Assembly: GCF_029968015.1 (NCBI RefSeq)
Contig: NZ_JASCIS010000005.1
Span: forward strand, 62,001-126,000
Direction of reading: 5' to 3'
Origin: Streptomyces luteolus
Lineage (GTDB): Bacteria; Actinomycetota; Actinomycetes; Streptomycetales; Streptomycetaceae
DNA: 64,000 nucleotides
Shown: positions 15,997-24,170 of the stretch, in pieces
How the letters are laid out: every line of letters starts with the position of its first letter
How positions within the stretch are numbered: position 1 is the stretch's first letter
Notes under the pieces: generated by a model
What the model was told of the DNA's origin: nothing
Database searches by the model: none
Seen by the model: the letters and a program-made list of their open reading frames with translations, nothing else
Program-made: the position numbers and the translations under genes

Positions 15997-17226
15997 TCAG
16001 CGGACCGACGCCATGCGTGCTCCGGCCTCGGCCGGGTCGGCGGCGAACGAGCGGACGACCCCCGCTGCTTCGAGCGCGTGGATGGCGTCGGGTTCGTAGC
16101 CCAGCTCGGTGAGTACTTCAGCGGTGTGCTGGCCCAGCTCGGGGGCTCCGTTCCCGGACAGCTCGGGGATGCTGCCGAGGTGCCACGGCGATCCGAGGGT
16201 GGTCGTCTCCTGTCCGGCCACGTCGGTCACGTCGATGAAGATTCCGGACGCCTGGGCATCCGGGCTCGCCATCGCCCGGCCGTACGGGTTGATGCGGCCT
16301 GCCACCACTCCGTTGTCGGCCAGCAGGCTCATGGCCTCGTCAGTGGTCATCGTGGCGAACCGGGGGCGAAGCTCACCCAGCATCTCGGGGCGGTTGCGGA
16401 CTCGTGCGGCGTTCGTCGCGAAGCGCTCGTCCGTTCCCAACTCCGGCCGCCCAAGGAGTCGGCAGAGCCGGTCGAAGTGGGCGTCCGAATAGGCGGAGAC
16501 GACCAGGGCGCCATCGCTGGTGGGCATGACGTCGGCCGCCGGGGCCAGGGCCGGCTGACCGTTTCCCGTACGAACGGGTTCCTTGCCGGTCAGCAGGTAC
16601 GTACCCCAGTTGGGAGCCTGGAGGTGGAGAGCGACCTCCAGGAGGGAGACCTCGACCTCGTCTCCGTGCCCGGTGCGCAGGCGCCGGACGTAGGCGCCGA
16701 GGACAGCTTGGGCGCAGACGTAGGCGGTGGTCGAGTCGACGACCTGGAAGCCGACCTTCTGCGGCTCCCGGTCCGGCTCACCGGTCACCCACATGATGCC
16801 GCTCTCGGCCTGTGCGGCGATGTCCAGACCTGCTCGGAGCCTCGACGGACCGTGCAACCCGAAACCGCTGACGGTGGCGTAGATGATCCCTGGATGCTGG
16901 GCGCGCACGGTCTGCGCCCCCAGCCCCAAGGACTGCATGACGCCGGGTCGAAGGTTCTGGACCACGATGTCGGCGCCGGCGATCAGTTCCTGCGCGATCT
17001 GCCGGCCGCGGGGATCCTTCAGGTCCAGCGCGAGGCCTCGCTTGTTCCGGCTGTAGGCGTTGAGCATGGCCTGACCGGGCACGCCGATCAGTCGGGCCGC
17101 TTCGCCGCCGACGGGCTCGATCTTGATCACGTCGGCGCCCATGTCGCCGAGGAGTTGTGCGGCAGCGGGTGCCGCGATGAACTGACCGAAGTCGATGACT
17201 CGGACACCTTCGAGCGGCTTGGTCAT
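15997..17226 (-). CDS. CaiB/BaiF (family III) CoA-transferase
   Basis: The 409-residue protein begins MTKPLEGVRVIDFGQFIAAP, the standard start of family III transferases. The nucleophilic aspartate is Asp135 in AGLDIAAQAESG, and SRNKRGLALDLKDPRGR matches the CoA-binding loop. These enzymes move CoA from a donor such as succinyl-CoA to a free acid. In this operon it is the only candidate for substrate activation. The ATG overlaps the stop of the MFS gene (ATGA), giving a coupled importer-activator pair. Donor and acceptor are unknown. Confidence 0.94.
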   Translation of the reverse strand: MTKPLEGVRVIDFGQFIAAPAAAQLLGDMGADVIKIEPVGGEAARLIGVPGQAMLNAYSRNKRGLALDLKDPRGRQIAQELIAGADIVVQNLRPGVMQSLGLGAQTVRAQHPGIIYATVSGFGLHGPSRLRAGLDIAAQAESGIMWVTGEPDREPQKVGFQVVDSTTAYVCAQAVLGAYVRRLRTGHGDEVEVSLLEVALHLQAPNWGTYLLTGKEPVRTGNGQPALAPAADVMPTSDGALVVSAYSDAHFDRLCRLLGRPELGTDERFATNAARVRNRPEMLGELRPRFATMTTDEAMSLLADNGVVAGRINPYGRAMASPDAQASGIFIDVTDVAGQETTTLGSPWHLGSIPELSGNGAPELGQHTAEVLTELGYEPDAIHALEAAGVVRSFAADPAEAGARMASVR

Positions 17227-18524
17227 CGGGCACTCTCCTGAACTCGGGCACGGAACTTGGCCAGGTCGCGATCCGGGTTGATCACGAAGGTCGCGAAGAC
17301 GCTGCCGACCGCGATGAGCACGCCGACGAGGGCGAAGCCCTGGCCGTATCCGGCGAGCTTGTCCGCGGCATTCCCGACGAAGTACCCGAGAACCAGGGGC
17401 GAGATGACGCCGGCGATGCTGGACACGGCGACCAGGCCGCCCATGACCGCGCCGCGCTTCCGGGGGTGCAGGACGTCGGCAACGGCGGTGAACGCCACCG
17501 CGTAGGAAGCGGTGTTGAGGGAGAACGCCAAGGTGATCAGGACCATCTGCAGCACACCTGGACCGACGAGGGTGAAGCCGTACATCGCTACGCCGGACGA
17601 CGCGACGAGTGCGCCCATCAGGTATCCGCGCGCCACCCGACGGGACACGCCCTTGGCGAGGAGGCGGTTGGAGAGTGCGCCGGCCGAGATGGATCCGATC
17701 GCGGCCACGGCGTACGGGATCATGACCAGTCTCCCGGTCGCGAGCGTGGAGTAGCCCAGGCCGTCCGAGAGGTAGAGCGGCAGCCAGGCGACCTTCAGAG
17801 TCGTCGACCAGTACCCGAGGAACATGAGCAGCGCGACACCGATGAGCGTGCCGCTCTTGATGAGCACGGGATACGGGACATCGATGGCGTCGGACTCCGC
17901 GGCCTGCGAGGCGGCCGACGAGGTGGGGGCGTCCTTGCCGAACACCAACCAGAGGACCGCCCAGATCGCGCCTGCCACGGCCAGCACGCCGAACGCGGCG
18001 TGCCACGACCAGGTGACGATCACCCACGTCAGGATCGGCGCCATCACCACGGGACCGAGCGAAGCCCCTGCGGAGACGATCCCCGCGGGAAGGGCCCGCT
18101 TCTCAGCCGGGAACCGCGAGTGGACGGCGTGATTGGCAAGCGCGTAGGCCGGTCCCTCGGCGAAGCCGAGCGTGAGCCGGCAGAGCATGAGCACGGTGAA
18201 GCTGACGGGCCCGACCAGGGGCACCATGGTGGCCACCCAGATGATCATGAGGATGGCGAGGAGCCAGCGCAGTCCGATCTTGGTGGAGAGCGCGCCCAGG
18301 AGAATGGCTCCGGCGAAGAACAGCCAGAAGAAGGCGCTCTGGATGACACCGAACTGCTGAGCGGTGATTCCCAGATCCTTCAGGATATCTTGCGCAGCGA
18401 ATCCGAGAACGGCCTTGTCCGCGTAATTGAGCAGCATGAAAAGCGCAAGCAGCACGGTGACGGACCACGCACCGGTCTTCGCTGCGGCTGTGGACGGCGC
18501 CGCCTTCGACATCATTTGAGTCAT
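17223..18524 (-). CDS. MFS transporter, anion:cation symporter-like
   Basis: A 433-residue protein with twelve predicted membrane segments, NYADKAVLGF in helix one and RLTLGFAEGPAYALANHAV in helix four, as in ACS-type transporters that import organic acids by proton symport. It is the first gene of the minus-strand operon and is coupled to the CoA-transferase gene, so it probably brings in the acid that is degraded. GAGGA lies seven bases before the ATG. The promoter should be in the unusual AT-rich spacer upstream. Confidence 0.9.
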   Translation of the reverse strand: MTQMMSKAAPSTAAAKTGAWSVTVLLALFMLLNYADKAVLGFAAQDILKDLGITAQQFGVIQSAFFWLFFAGAILLGALSTKIGLRWLLAILMIIWVATMVPLVGPVSFTVLMLCRLTLGFAEGPAYALANHAVHSRFPAEKRALPAGIVSAGASLGPVVMAPILTWVIVTWSWHAAFGVLAVAGAIWAVLWLVFGKDAPTSSAASQAAESDAIDVPYPVLIKSGTLIGVALLMFLGYWSTTLKVAWLPLYLSDGLGYSTLATGRLVMIPYAVAAIGSISAGALSNRLLAKGVSRRVARGYLMGALVASSGVAMYGFTLVGPGVLQMVLITLAFSLNTASYAVAFTAVADVLHPRKRGAVMGGLVAVSSIAGVISPLVLGYFVGNAADKLAGYGQGFALVGVLIAVGSVFATFVINPDRDLAKFRARVQESAR

Positions 18525-19071
18525 GAGAATTCCTCGCAGTGAGGGGCATGAGGGGCGAGGCGCCAGATGCGATGGACCGACGCGATCGAGGCAGGGCCGT
18601 ATGTCTGCTCGCCCTACAGACAGAACGTGAAGACCGGGTTGCGATCTCGCACAACCTCATTGAAGCCACGACGACCGATCACGTCCAAGACCGATAGCCA
18701 CCCGAACCGACTGCGTCTGCCTATATGTCGGGGCCACGGGAATCGGGCCCAGCAGCACCGACGGTCCGGCCTGGGCGTTCGGCGACCCGCTGCCGCTGTC
18801 CGCCCGCGCTCGACCTCACCGGGTCCGGTGCGCGCCAGAGCACCGCACCCCTCGAAACGCGAGTCGAAGAGTCGAAGAGTCGAGCTGGAAATGAGGAATA
18901 ACCCGAATTTCGATTCCCGAATTGCGAATTCCGGTTTCCGAATTCCGGTTTCCGAATTTCTGACCGCGCCACCCACAGCCAGGCATGACGGAACTCCTCC
19001 CGTACCTACGGTCACCTCACGCAGGACGGCAGGAAGCGCTGGGCACTTCTTGAAGTCGGCCCAGAGTGAGC
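18525..19071. other. Long intergenic spacer at the island border
   Basis: No convincing gene was found in about 550 bases. The stretch divides the catabolic island from core-like genes and must hold the promoter of the MFS-led operon. Its right half is locally AT-rich and repetitive (see the repeat at 18861-18960), unlike anything else in the window. Confidence 0.6.
18861..18960. repeat. AT-rich composite tandem repeats
   Basis: Three copies of a 9-mer (GAGTCGAAG-like) at 18861-18885 are followed by two perfect copies of the 14-mer AATTCCGGTTTCCG (18927-18940, 18941-18954) flanked by degenerate AATTTC/ATTCCC units from 18906 to 18960. The local AT content is far above the surroundings and includes several GAATTC-like palindromes. 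Confidence 0.8.
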
Positions 19072-19099
19072 AAAAAAGAGGGCCCCACGAAGGGGCCCT
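19072..19099 (-). terminator. Rho-independent terminator of the NUDIX gene
   Basis: Perfect 8-base arms AGGGCCCC (19079-19086) and GGGGCCCT (19092-19099) with a five-base loop, followed on the minus strand by a T-run (A-tract 19072-19077 on plus). It lies ten bases after the NUDIX stop and is the most canonical terminator seen here. Confidence 0.88.
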
Positions 19100-19108
19100 G
19101 AGGCGGTC

Positions 19109-19594
19109 TTACTCCTGCGGCATTCCCTCGAACCAGGTGGGCGCGTGCCGGTCCCCCGCCGCCAGCTTGATTCGCTGCGTGCCGAAATCTTCCAGGGGCG
19201 GCAGAGCGTCAGGCTCGAACCAGCCCACTTCGAGCGACTCGTCGTCGTTGACGTAGCACTCCGTGGTCAACGCGCGGCAGCGCAGCGTGATGTCCATGAA
19301 CTGGCAGATGTCGCCGTTCGGGTACTGGATCGGCTCCCGTGCCTGCACCAGCACGATGCGCTCGACCTCGCAGCGCACGGCGGTCTCCTCGTACACCTCG
19401 CGCACCGCGCACTCGGCGGGCTGCTCGCCGGGCTCGGGGATGCCGCCGATGACCGCCCAGTTGCCGGTGTCGGAGCGGCGTCCGAGCAGCACTCTGCCCT
19501 CGTCGTCGAAGACGATCGCGGTGACGCCCGGCAGGAAGAGGAGCTGGTGCCCCGCCGAGGCGCGGATCTCACGAAGGAACTCAGGAATCGCCAT
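19109..19594 (-). CDS. NUDIX hydrolase
   Basis: The 161-residue protein has the NUDIX box GGIPEPGEQPAECAVREVYEET with the REVYEE metal ligands. It begins MAIPEFLREIRASAGHQ; seven further in-frame codons upstream were not used because they match no family start. NUDIX enzymes cleave nucleoside diphosphates linked to another group; the exact substrate is not predictable. It stands alone with its own terminator. Confidence 0.92.
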   Translation of the reverse strand: MAIPEFLREIRASAGHQLLFLPGVTAIVFDDEGRVLLGRRSDTGNWAVIGGIPEPGEQPAECAVREVYEETAVRCEVERIVLVQAREPIQYPNGDICQFMDITLRCRALTTECYVNDDESLEVGWFEPDALPPLEDFGTQRIKLAAGDRHAPTWFEGMPQE

Positions 19595-19639
19595 GCCGAC
19601 GACCCTAACGGCCACCTACGACACTGCCCGGCCGGTGCG

Positions 19640-21220
19640 TCAGGCCGCCGGGCGCCGCGCCTTGAGCGATCGCGCCAGGGCCCAGCCGAGTCCGCCCACG
19701 CCGACCGCGACGAGCAGCGCCTCCGGCCAGGCACCCACGCGCGTGGCCACAGTCTGCGAGGTGCGCTTGGGCACCTCGGCCACGAGCGTGTCGGGCACGA
19801 ACATCCCGGTGTCCTGCGCGATCGATCCGTCGGGGCGGATCACCGCGCTGACTCCGCTGGTGACCGGAACGAGCACCGCGCGTCCGTGCTCGACGGCCCG
19901 CACCCGGTCCATGGCGAGCTGCTGGTACGTCATCTGGCTGCGCCCGAAGGTCGCGTTGTTACTCGGCACGGAGAGAATCTCGGCACCGGCCTCGACCTGG
20001 TCCCGCACCACCCCGTCGAAGGCGGCCTCGTAGCAGGTCACGGGGCCGATCCCGGTGCCCGCCATGTCGAACACGACGGGCTTGTCGCCGGGGACGAAGC
20101 TGCCCGCGCGGTCCACGTCCTTGCTGAAGATCCTGAAGAAGCCGCGGTAGGGCATGTACTCCCCGAAGGGCTGCAGCTGCCGCTTGTCGTACACCTCCCC
20201 GGGACCGGTCTTCGGGTCCCAGAGGATCTGGCGGTTGCGCGCGGTGCCGTCCTCCGCCGTGACGACGGCACCGACGGAGATGGGCGCTCCGACCGCCTTG
20301 GCGGCCTTGTCGATCTCGGCGTACGCATCCGGGTTGAGGTACGGGTCGATGTCCGAGGAGTTCTCCGGCCACAGCACCAGGTCGGGCTTCACCTCCGCGT
20401 CGGCGAGCTTCATCGTCTCGCGTACGTGGTAGTCCAGCACCGCCCGCCGCTGGGCGTTGAAGTCGAGGCCCATGCGGGGCACGTTCCCCTGGATCACGGC
20501 CACCCGCGCGGTGCCGTTCTCCGCCTCGTTCGACATGGCAGGCAGGACGGCGGCCCCGGCGACGACCGGCGCCACGGTCAGCGCCGCCGCGGTGACGACC
20601 GCCCGGTCCCGCACTCCCTTTGTAGTGACGATTACGCGTACGAGCGCGGCCAGCGCGAACCCGCACAGGACCACCGCGAACCCGAGCAGCGGCGTGCCGC
20701 CGATCGACGCCAGCGGCAGGAAGACACCACTGGGCTGCCCGAACGCGACCTTGCCCCACGGGAAGCCGCCGAACGGGAACCGGGCCCGCAGCGCCTCGTC
20801 GACGATCCACACGGCCGCGGCCCACAGCGGCCAGGCGGGCAGCCGGGTCACGAAGGCGATGCCCGCCGCCCCCAGGGCCACGAAGACCGCCTCGGTGACG
20901 GCGAGCGCCAGCCACGGCAACGGGCCCACGTCGACGCCGGTCCAGGACAGCAGCGGCACCAGGAAACCGAGCCCCATGAGCAGGCCGAGTCCGAACCCGG
21001 CACGCGCCCGCCGACCGTGCACGGCGAGGCCGAACAGGGCGAAGGCGATCGGTGCGAGCCACCACAGTTCACGGGGCGGGAACGCGGCGTACATGAGCAG
21101 TCCGGAGACCACGGCGGCCACGGGCGGCGCGAACCGCAGCAGCAGCCTGTCGCGCGCGGAACGCTCGGAATCCGGTTCCTGCGGGCCCGGCACGTCGGTG
21201 GAGGTGGTGGTGGCTGTCAC
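19640..21220 (-). CDS. lnt: Apolipoprotein N-acyltransferase
   Basis: About 526 residues, with six to seven N-terminal membrane helices and a C-terminal nitrilase-like domain. The catalytic triad of Lnt is visible as Glu in LVLWPENSSD, Lys in VYDKRQLQPFGEYMP and Cys in GPVTCYEAAFD. The enzyme adds the third acyl chain to the N-terminal Cys of lipoproteins at the membrane. Streptomycetes carry two Lnt homologues; this is one of them. The start is placed at a GTG that gives VTATTTSTD; an in-frame ATG ten codons upstream (21250) is the alternative, and neither has a clear ribosome site. Confidence 0.92.
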   Translation of the reverse strand: MTATTTSTDVPGPQEPDSERSARDRLLLRFAPPVAAVVSGLLMYAAFPPRELWWLAPIAFALFGLAVHGRRARAGFGLGLLMGLGFLVPLLSWTGVDVGPLPWLALAVTEAVFVALGAAGIAFVTRLPAWPLWAAAVWIVDEALRARFPFGGFPWGKVAFGQPSGVFLPLASIGGTPLLGFAVVLCGFALAALVRVIVTTKGVRDRAVVTAAALTVAPVVAGAAVLPAMSNEAENGTARVAVIQGNVPRMGLDFNAQRRAVLDYHVRETMKLADAEVKPDLVLWPENSSDIDPYLNPDAYAEIDKAAKAVGAPISVGAVVTAEDGTARNRQILWDPKTGPGEVYDKRQLQPFGEYMPYRGFFRIFSKDVDRAGSFVPGDKPVVFDMAGTGIGPVTCYEAAFDGVVRDQVEAGAEILSVPSNNATFGRSQMTYQQLAMDRVRAVEHGRAVLVPVTSGVSAVIRPDGSIAQDTGMFVPDTLVAEVPKRTSQTVATRVGAWPEALLVAVGVGGLGWALARSLKARRPAA

Positions 21221-21378
21221 CTCGCGGAGTCTACGGCGCGGTACTGACATGGCCGCACGGTGGTCCGGGGAGCCGCGCATCACCCCGAGGGCGAGCGATC
21301 GGCACGCGCGTGTGCGGCCCGACGAACGCCACGTCCCTGCAGCGCTGATCATCGTCCGCCGCCCTTCACGCCTCCGTG

Positions 21379-21452
21379 TGCCTGCACTACAGGATTCCGC
21401 CGTATGCCTGCACTACAGGATTCCGCCGTATGCCTGCACTACAGGATTCCGC
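21379..21452. repeat. 26-bp tandem repeat, 2.8 copies
   Basis: Two perfect 26-base units (21379-21404 and 21405-21430) and 22 bases of a third. Each contains CCTG-CACTA-CAGG, a small inverted repeat. The unit is not a multiple of three and sits in the 360-base gap between divergent lnt and the next gene, so it is non-coding. It may be a regulatory iteron or a slippage product. Confidence 0.85.
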
Positions 21453-21584
21453 ATCCCCGCGACGGGGGCACAAATCCACACCCCAGCCGTTACCGTGTGC
21501 CCGTGCCTCCGACCGGCTGTCCGGCGCTGTTGCCCGGCTCGGTCGGGCGGGGAGGCAGTCGGGGGCGACGGGGGGCGACAGCCG

Positions 21585-22655
21585 ATGACTTCTGCGACGG
21601 CCCGCATCAGTGACGGTGCGTCCGCCCGCCGCGGCGCGGCCGATGTCGCGGGCATGACGATTCTGGCCTGCTGCGCGTTATGGGCGTTGATCACCGCGAC
21701 GGCGCGAGGCGGCCGGCCCGAAGGCGTCCTGCTCGCCGTTCTCGCCCTGGCGGCGGGGTACGCCTGCGGGCGGATCGGCGGCGCGGTGCTGCCCGTCGGG
21801 GCCTGCGCCATGGCCGCCGTCGCTGGCCTGTACCTCGCGGTGACCGCCTCCCCCGCCGTGTCGAGCGCCGACCCCTCCCGCACCGGGATGTCCGGGATCA
21901 GCATGTCCCCGCTCGGCCACACGAGCCCAGTGGCGGCACTCCTGATGCTGTCCGCCGGTGCCGCGTGCTGCGGAGCCTGGGCGACAGGCAGGGTCGGGCT
22001 CCGGCTCGTCCTGCGTCTGTTCGCGCTCGGGACGGCGGTCGTGGCGGCGGTGCTCGGCTCGGCGGCCGGTCTCGTCGGATGCGTCGCGGTGCTGCTGTGC
22101 TCGCTCGCCGCCGCCCGAGTCACACGCCGGGGCAGGGCACTCGCCGGTCTGGGACTCTCGGTCGGACTGCTGGTCGCAACGGTCTGGGCGGCGGCGGCCT
22201 CGGCTCTCCCCCGCGGTCTGGCCGACACCCTCGCAGCTCGGCTCTCCGGCCATCGCGTGGCGCTCTGGCAGGAGGCGCTGCTGCTCGCCGAGCGGGACCC
22301 GGCACTGGGCGTCGGGCCGGGCCGGTACGCCGAGTTCAGCGCCGCGGCCCGGCAACTGCTCCACTCCGACGTCAGGCCGCACTCCGCACCTCTGCAGCTC
22401 GCCGCAGAACAGGGCCTTATAGGTGTGGCACTTTCGGCGACCGCGTTCTGCTGGCTCCTCCACACCCTGTGGCGCTCGTCGCGGTCCACCCCGTTCGTGG
22501 TGACGGCGGGAGTCGCACTGGCCGCGGTCGCCGCGACGGCGACGGTCGGCAACACGCTGAGCTTCGCGGCGGTGACCGTCGGGGCGGGTGTGCTCGCCGG
22601 CCTTGCCACAGCCCGTCCGCTGTACGAGGACTGGGCGGACGCCGACGGACGCTGA
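21585..22655 (+). CDS. O-antigen ligase/polymerase-like membrane protein
   Basis: The 356-residue protein has about ten hydrophobic segments. Between them lies the hallmark soluble loop of the Wzy/WaaL ligase family, HRVALWQEALLLAERDPALGVGPGRY followed by HSAPLQLAAEQGLIGV (written here in parts of one loop near 230-280). The family transfers or polymerises lipid-linked glycans at the outer face of the membrane. In streptomycetes such genes stand alone and have no assigned substrate. It diverges from lnt across the tandem-repeat spacer. The start ATG has no strong ribosome site. Confidence 0.75.
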   Translation: MTSATARISDGASARRGAADVAGMTILACCALWALITATARGGRPEGVLLAVLALAAGYACGRIGGAVLPVGACAMAAVAGLYLAVTASPAVSSADPSRTGMSGISMSPLGHTSPVAALLMLSAGAACCGAWATGRVGLRLVLRLFALGTAVVAAVLGSAAGLVGCVAVLLCSLAAARVTRRGRALAGLGLSVGLLVATVWAAAASALPRGLADTLAARLSGHRVALWQEALLLAERDPALGVGPGRYAEFSAAARQLLHSDVRPHSAPLQLAAEQGLIGVALSATAFCWLLHTLWRSSRSTPFVVTAGVALAAVAATATVGNTLSFAAVTVGAGVLAGLATARPLYEDWADADGR

Positions 22656-22659
22656 CCCC

Positions 22660-23226
22660 TCAGACCCCCGCGGCGGGCCCCGTCGAGCGCATCCGCAGAC
22701 GGTCCTTGATGACCTGGACCGCCGACTCCGCGTCGTCCACGGTGACCGTGAACTTGTGCCCGTCACCGAGGTTCAGCACCACGGCCTCGCCCCGTCGCAC
22801 GATCACGGCAGTGCCCTTCTCCGGCCGCCAGCGGTAGCCCCAGCCACCCCACTGGCGCGGGCAGACATCCGGAGCGAACTCGGCGCCGACAATGTGCGAC
22901 AGCGGGATACGGCGGCGGGGCACACCCATATGACCGCAGCGCACCTCGAGCGATTCCTTGTCGACGCGCACCGCGACGTTCACGAACGCGAGCGTGCCGA
23001 ACAGCACGAGCAGCCCGACGGCGACGCAGCCGACCACGGCCATGAGCAGCGCCCCGAGTCCCGTGGTCCAGGACGAGTCGACGGCGAGCTTGATACCGAG
23101 CGCCAGGCACGCGGCGCCCGCCAGGGCAAGCAGCCACTGCATGCGATTGGTCGCGTGTCCGGTCCAGACGTCCGGTGGGGGCTCGTGGGCGCCCCGCGCG
23201 GTGTGCGGATGGTGCCTCATACGCAA
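22660..23226 (-). CDS. Membrane protein with PH-like C-terminal domain
   Basis: A 188-residue protein: a charged N terminus, two membrane helices near 30-50 and 57-80, then a soluble beta-rich domain containing VDKESLEVRCGHMGVP and IVGAEFAPDVCP, the pattern of small bacterial PH-domain membrane proteins of actinomycetes. No catalytic motif is seen. It converges on the O-antigen-ligase-like gene with a four-base gap between stop codons. Function unknown. Confidence 0.75.
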   Translation of the reverse strand: MRMRHHPHTARGAHEPPPDVWTGHATNRMQWLLALAGAACLALGIKLAVDSSWTTGLGALLMAVVGCVAVGLLVLFGTLAFVNVAVRVDKESLEVRCGHMGVPRRRIPLSHIVGAEFAPDVCPRQWGGWGYRWRPEKGTAVIVRRGEAVVLNLGDGHKFTVTVDDAESAVQVIKDRLRMRSTGPAAGV

Positions 23227-23326
23227 AGGCTACTCGTGTCCCGCTCCGCAGGCAGAAGATCACCATGCGTGATGACCCGCAGGGAGAGCCAGGTCAGGAG
23301 CCCGCTCCGGAGAACGGCGGACCGTG

Positions 23327-24112
23327 TCAGCGAGCGGTGCTGAGCTGACCGAGCAGACGCCCCTCGGCGTAGTGCAGAGCAGCGCCGGGCAGGGCGCCTT
23401 CGCGTCCGCTGAGCAGCACGGTGAGCGACCCGGTCGGCTCGGCGTCGGGCCGCGCGGGCACGTCGATACGGCGCAGCGCCTGGGCGGCGACGGCACCGGC
23501 GCTGCCGTGGAACACGAGCGGCTGCGCGCCGGGCTGCTGCAGGGCCGCGCGAATACGCTCCGCGACGAGTTCGTAGTGGGTGCAGCCGAGGACGACGGTC
23601 GTCACCTCGGGCGGCGTGAGGGCCGCGGCAGCGGCGACGGCGCGGTCGATGGCGCTCTCGTCGGCCTGCTCCACCGCGTCTGCGAGGCCGGGGCAGGGCA
23701 CTTCGGTGACGTCGACGCCGTTCGCGAAGTCCCGGATCAGCCCGCGCTGGTAGGGGCTGCCGGTGGTGGCGGGCGTAGCCCAGATCGCCACGGGTCCGCC
23801 GCCGGCGGCCGCGGGCTTGATGGCGGGCACCGTACCGATCACCGGAAGCTGCGGCTCCAGCCGGGCGCGCAGCGTCGACAGGCTGTGTACGGAAGCGGTG
23901 TTGCAGGCGACGATCAGAGCGTCGGGGCCGAGCGCGGCGGCGGCCTCGGCGGCGAGGAGGGCGCGCTGTGTGAGGTCCGCGGGCGTACGCGGTCCCCAGG
24001 GCATTCCGTCGGGGTCCGAGGAGATGACGAGGTCGGCGTCGGGCCGCAAACGGCGTACCGCCGCGGTGGCCGGGAGGAGTCCGATTCCGGAGTCGATTAG
24101 CGCGATCTTCAC
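23327..24112 (-). CDS. Aspartate/glutamate racemase family protein (MurI-like)
   Basis: A 261-residue protein with both cysteine motifs of cofactor-independent amino acid racemases, ACNTAS near 69-74 and LGCTHYEL near 175-182, and the DSGIGLL start. Glutamate racemase makes D-Glu for peptidoglycan. The N-terminal motif (DSGIG instead of DSGVGG) and the sequence in general differ from typical MurI, so it may be a paralogue with another substrate. The start is a GTG. It is divergent from the glycosyltransferase with a 58-base spacer. Confidence 0.85.
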   Translation of the reverse strand: MKIALIDSGIGLLPATAAVRRLRPDADLVISSDPDGMPWGPRTPADLTQRALLAAEAAAALGPDALIVACNTASVHSLSTLRARLEPQLPVIGTVPAIKPAAAGGGPVAIWATPATTGSPYQRGLIRDFANGVDVTEVPCPGLADAVEQADESAIDRAVAAAAALTPPEVTTVVLGCTHYELVAERIRAALQQPGAQPLVFHGSAGAVAAQALRRIDVPARPDAEPTGSLTVLLSGREGALPGAALHYAEGRLLGQLSTAR

Positions 24113-24170
24113 CCGGTCACCATAGTCGATCGGCCTTGCGGGCTCTGCCCTGTGGGGCAGACTCCCGGGG

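Noticed and set aside
14908..17241. Plus-strand frame of 777 codons opposite the acyl-CoA dehydrogenase and CaiB genes
   Set aside because: Antisense shadow of two well-supported genes; no family features.
19145..21247. Plus-strand frame of 700 codons opposite the NUDIX and lnt genes
   Set aside because: Antisense shadow; the Lnt catalytic triad on the other strand is decisive.
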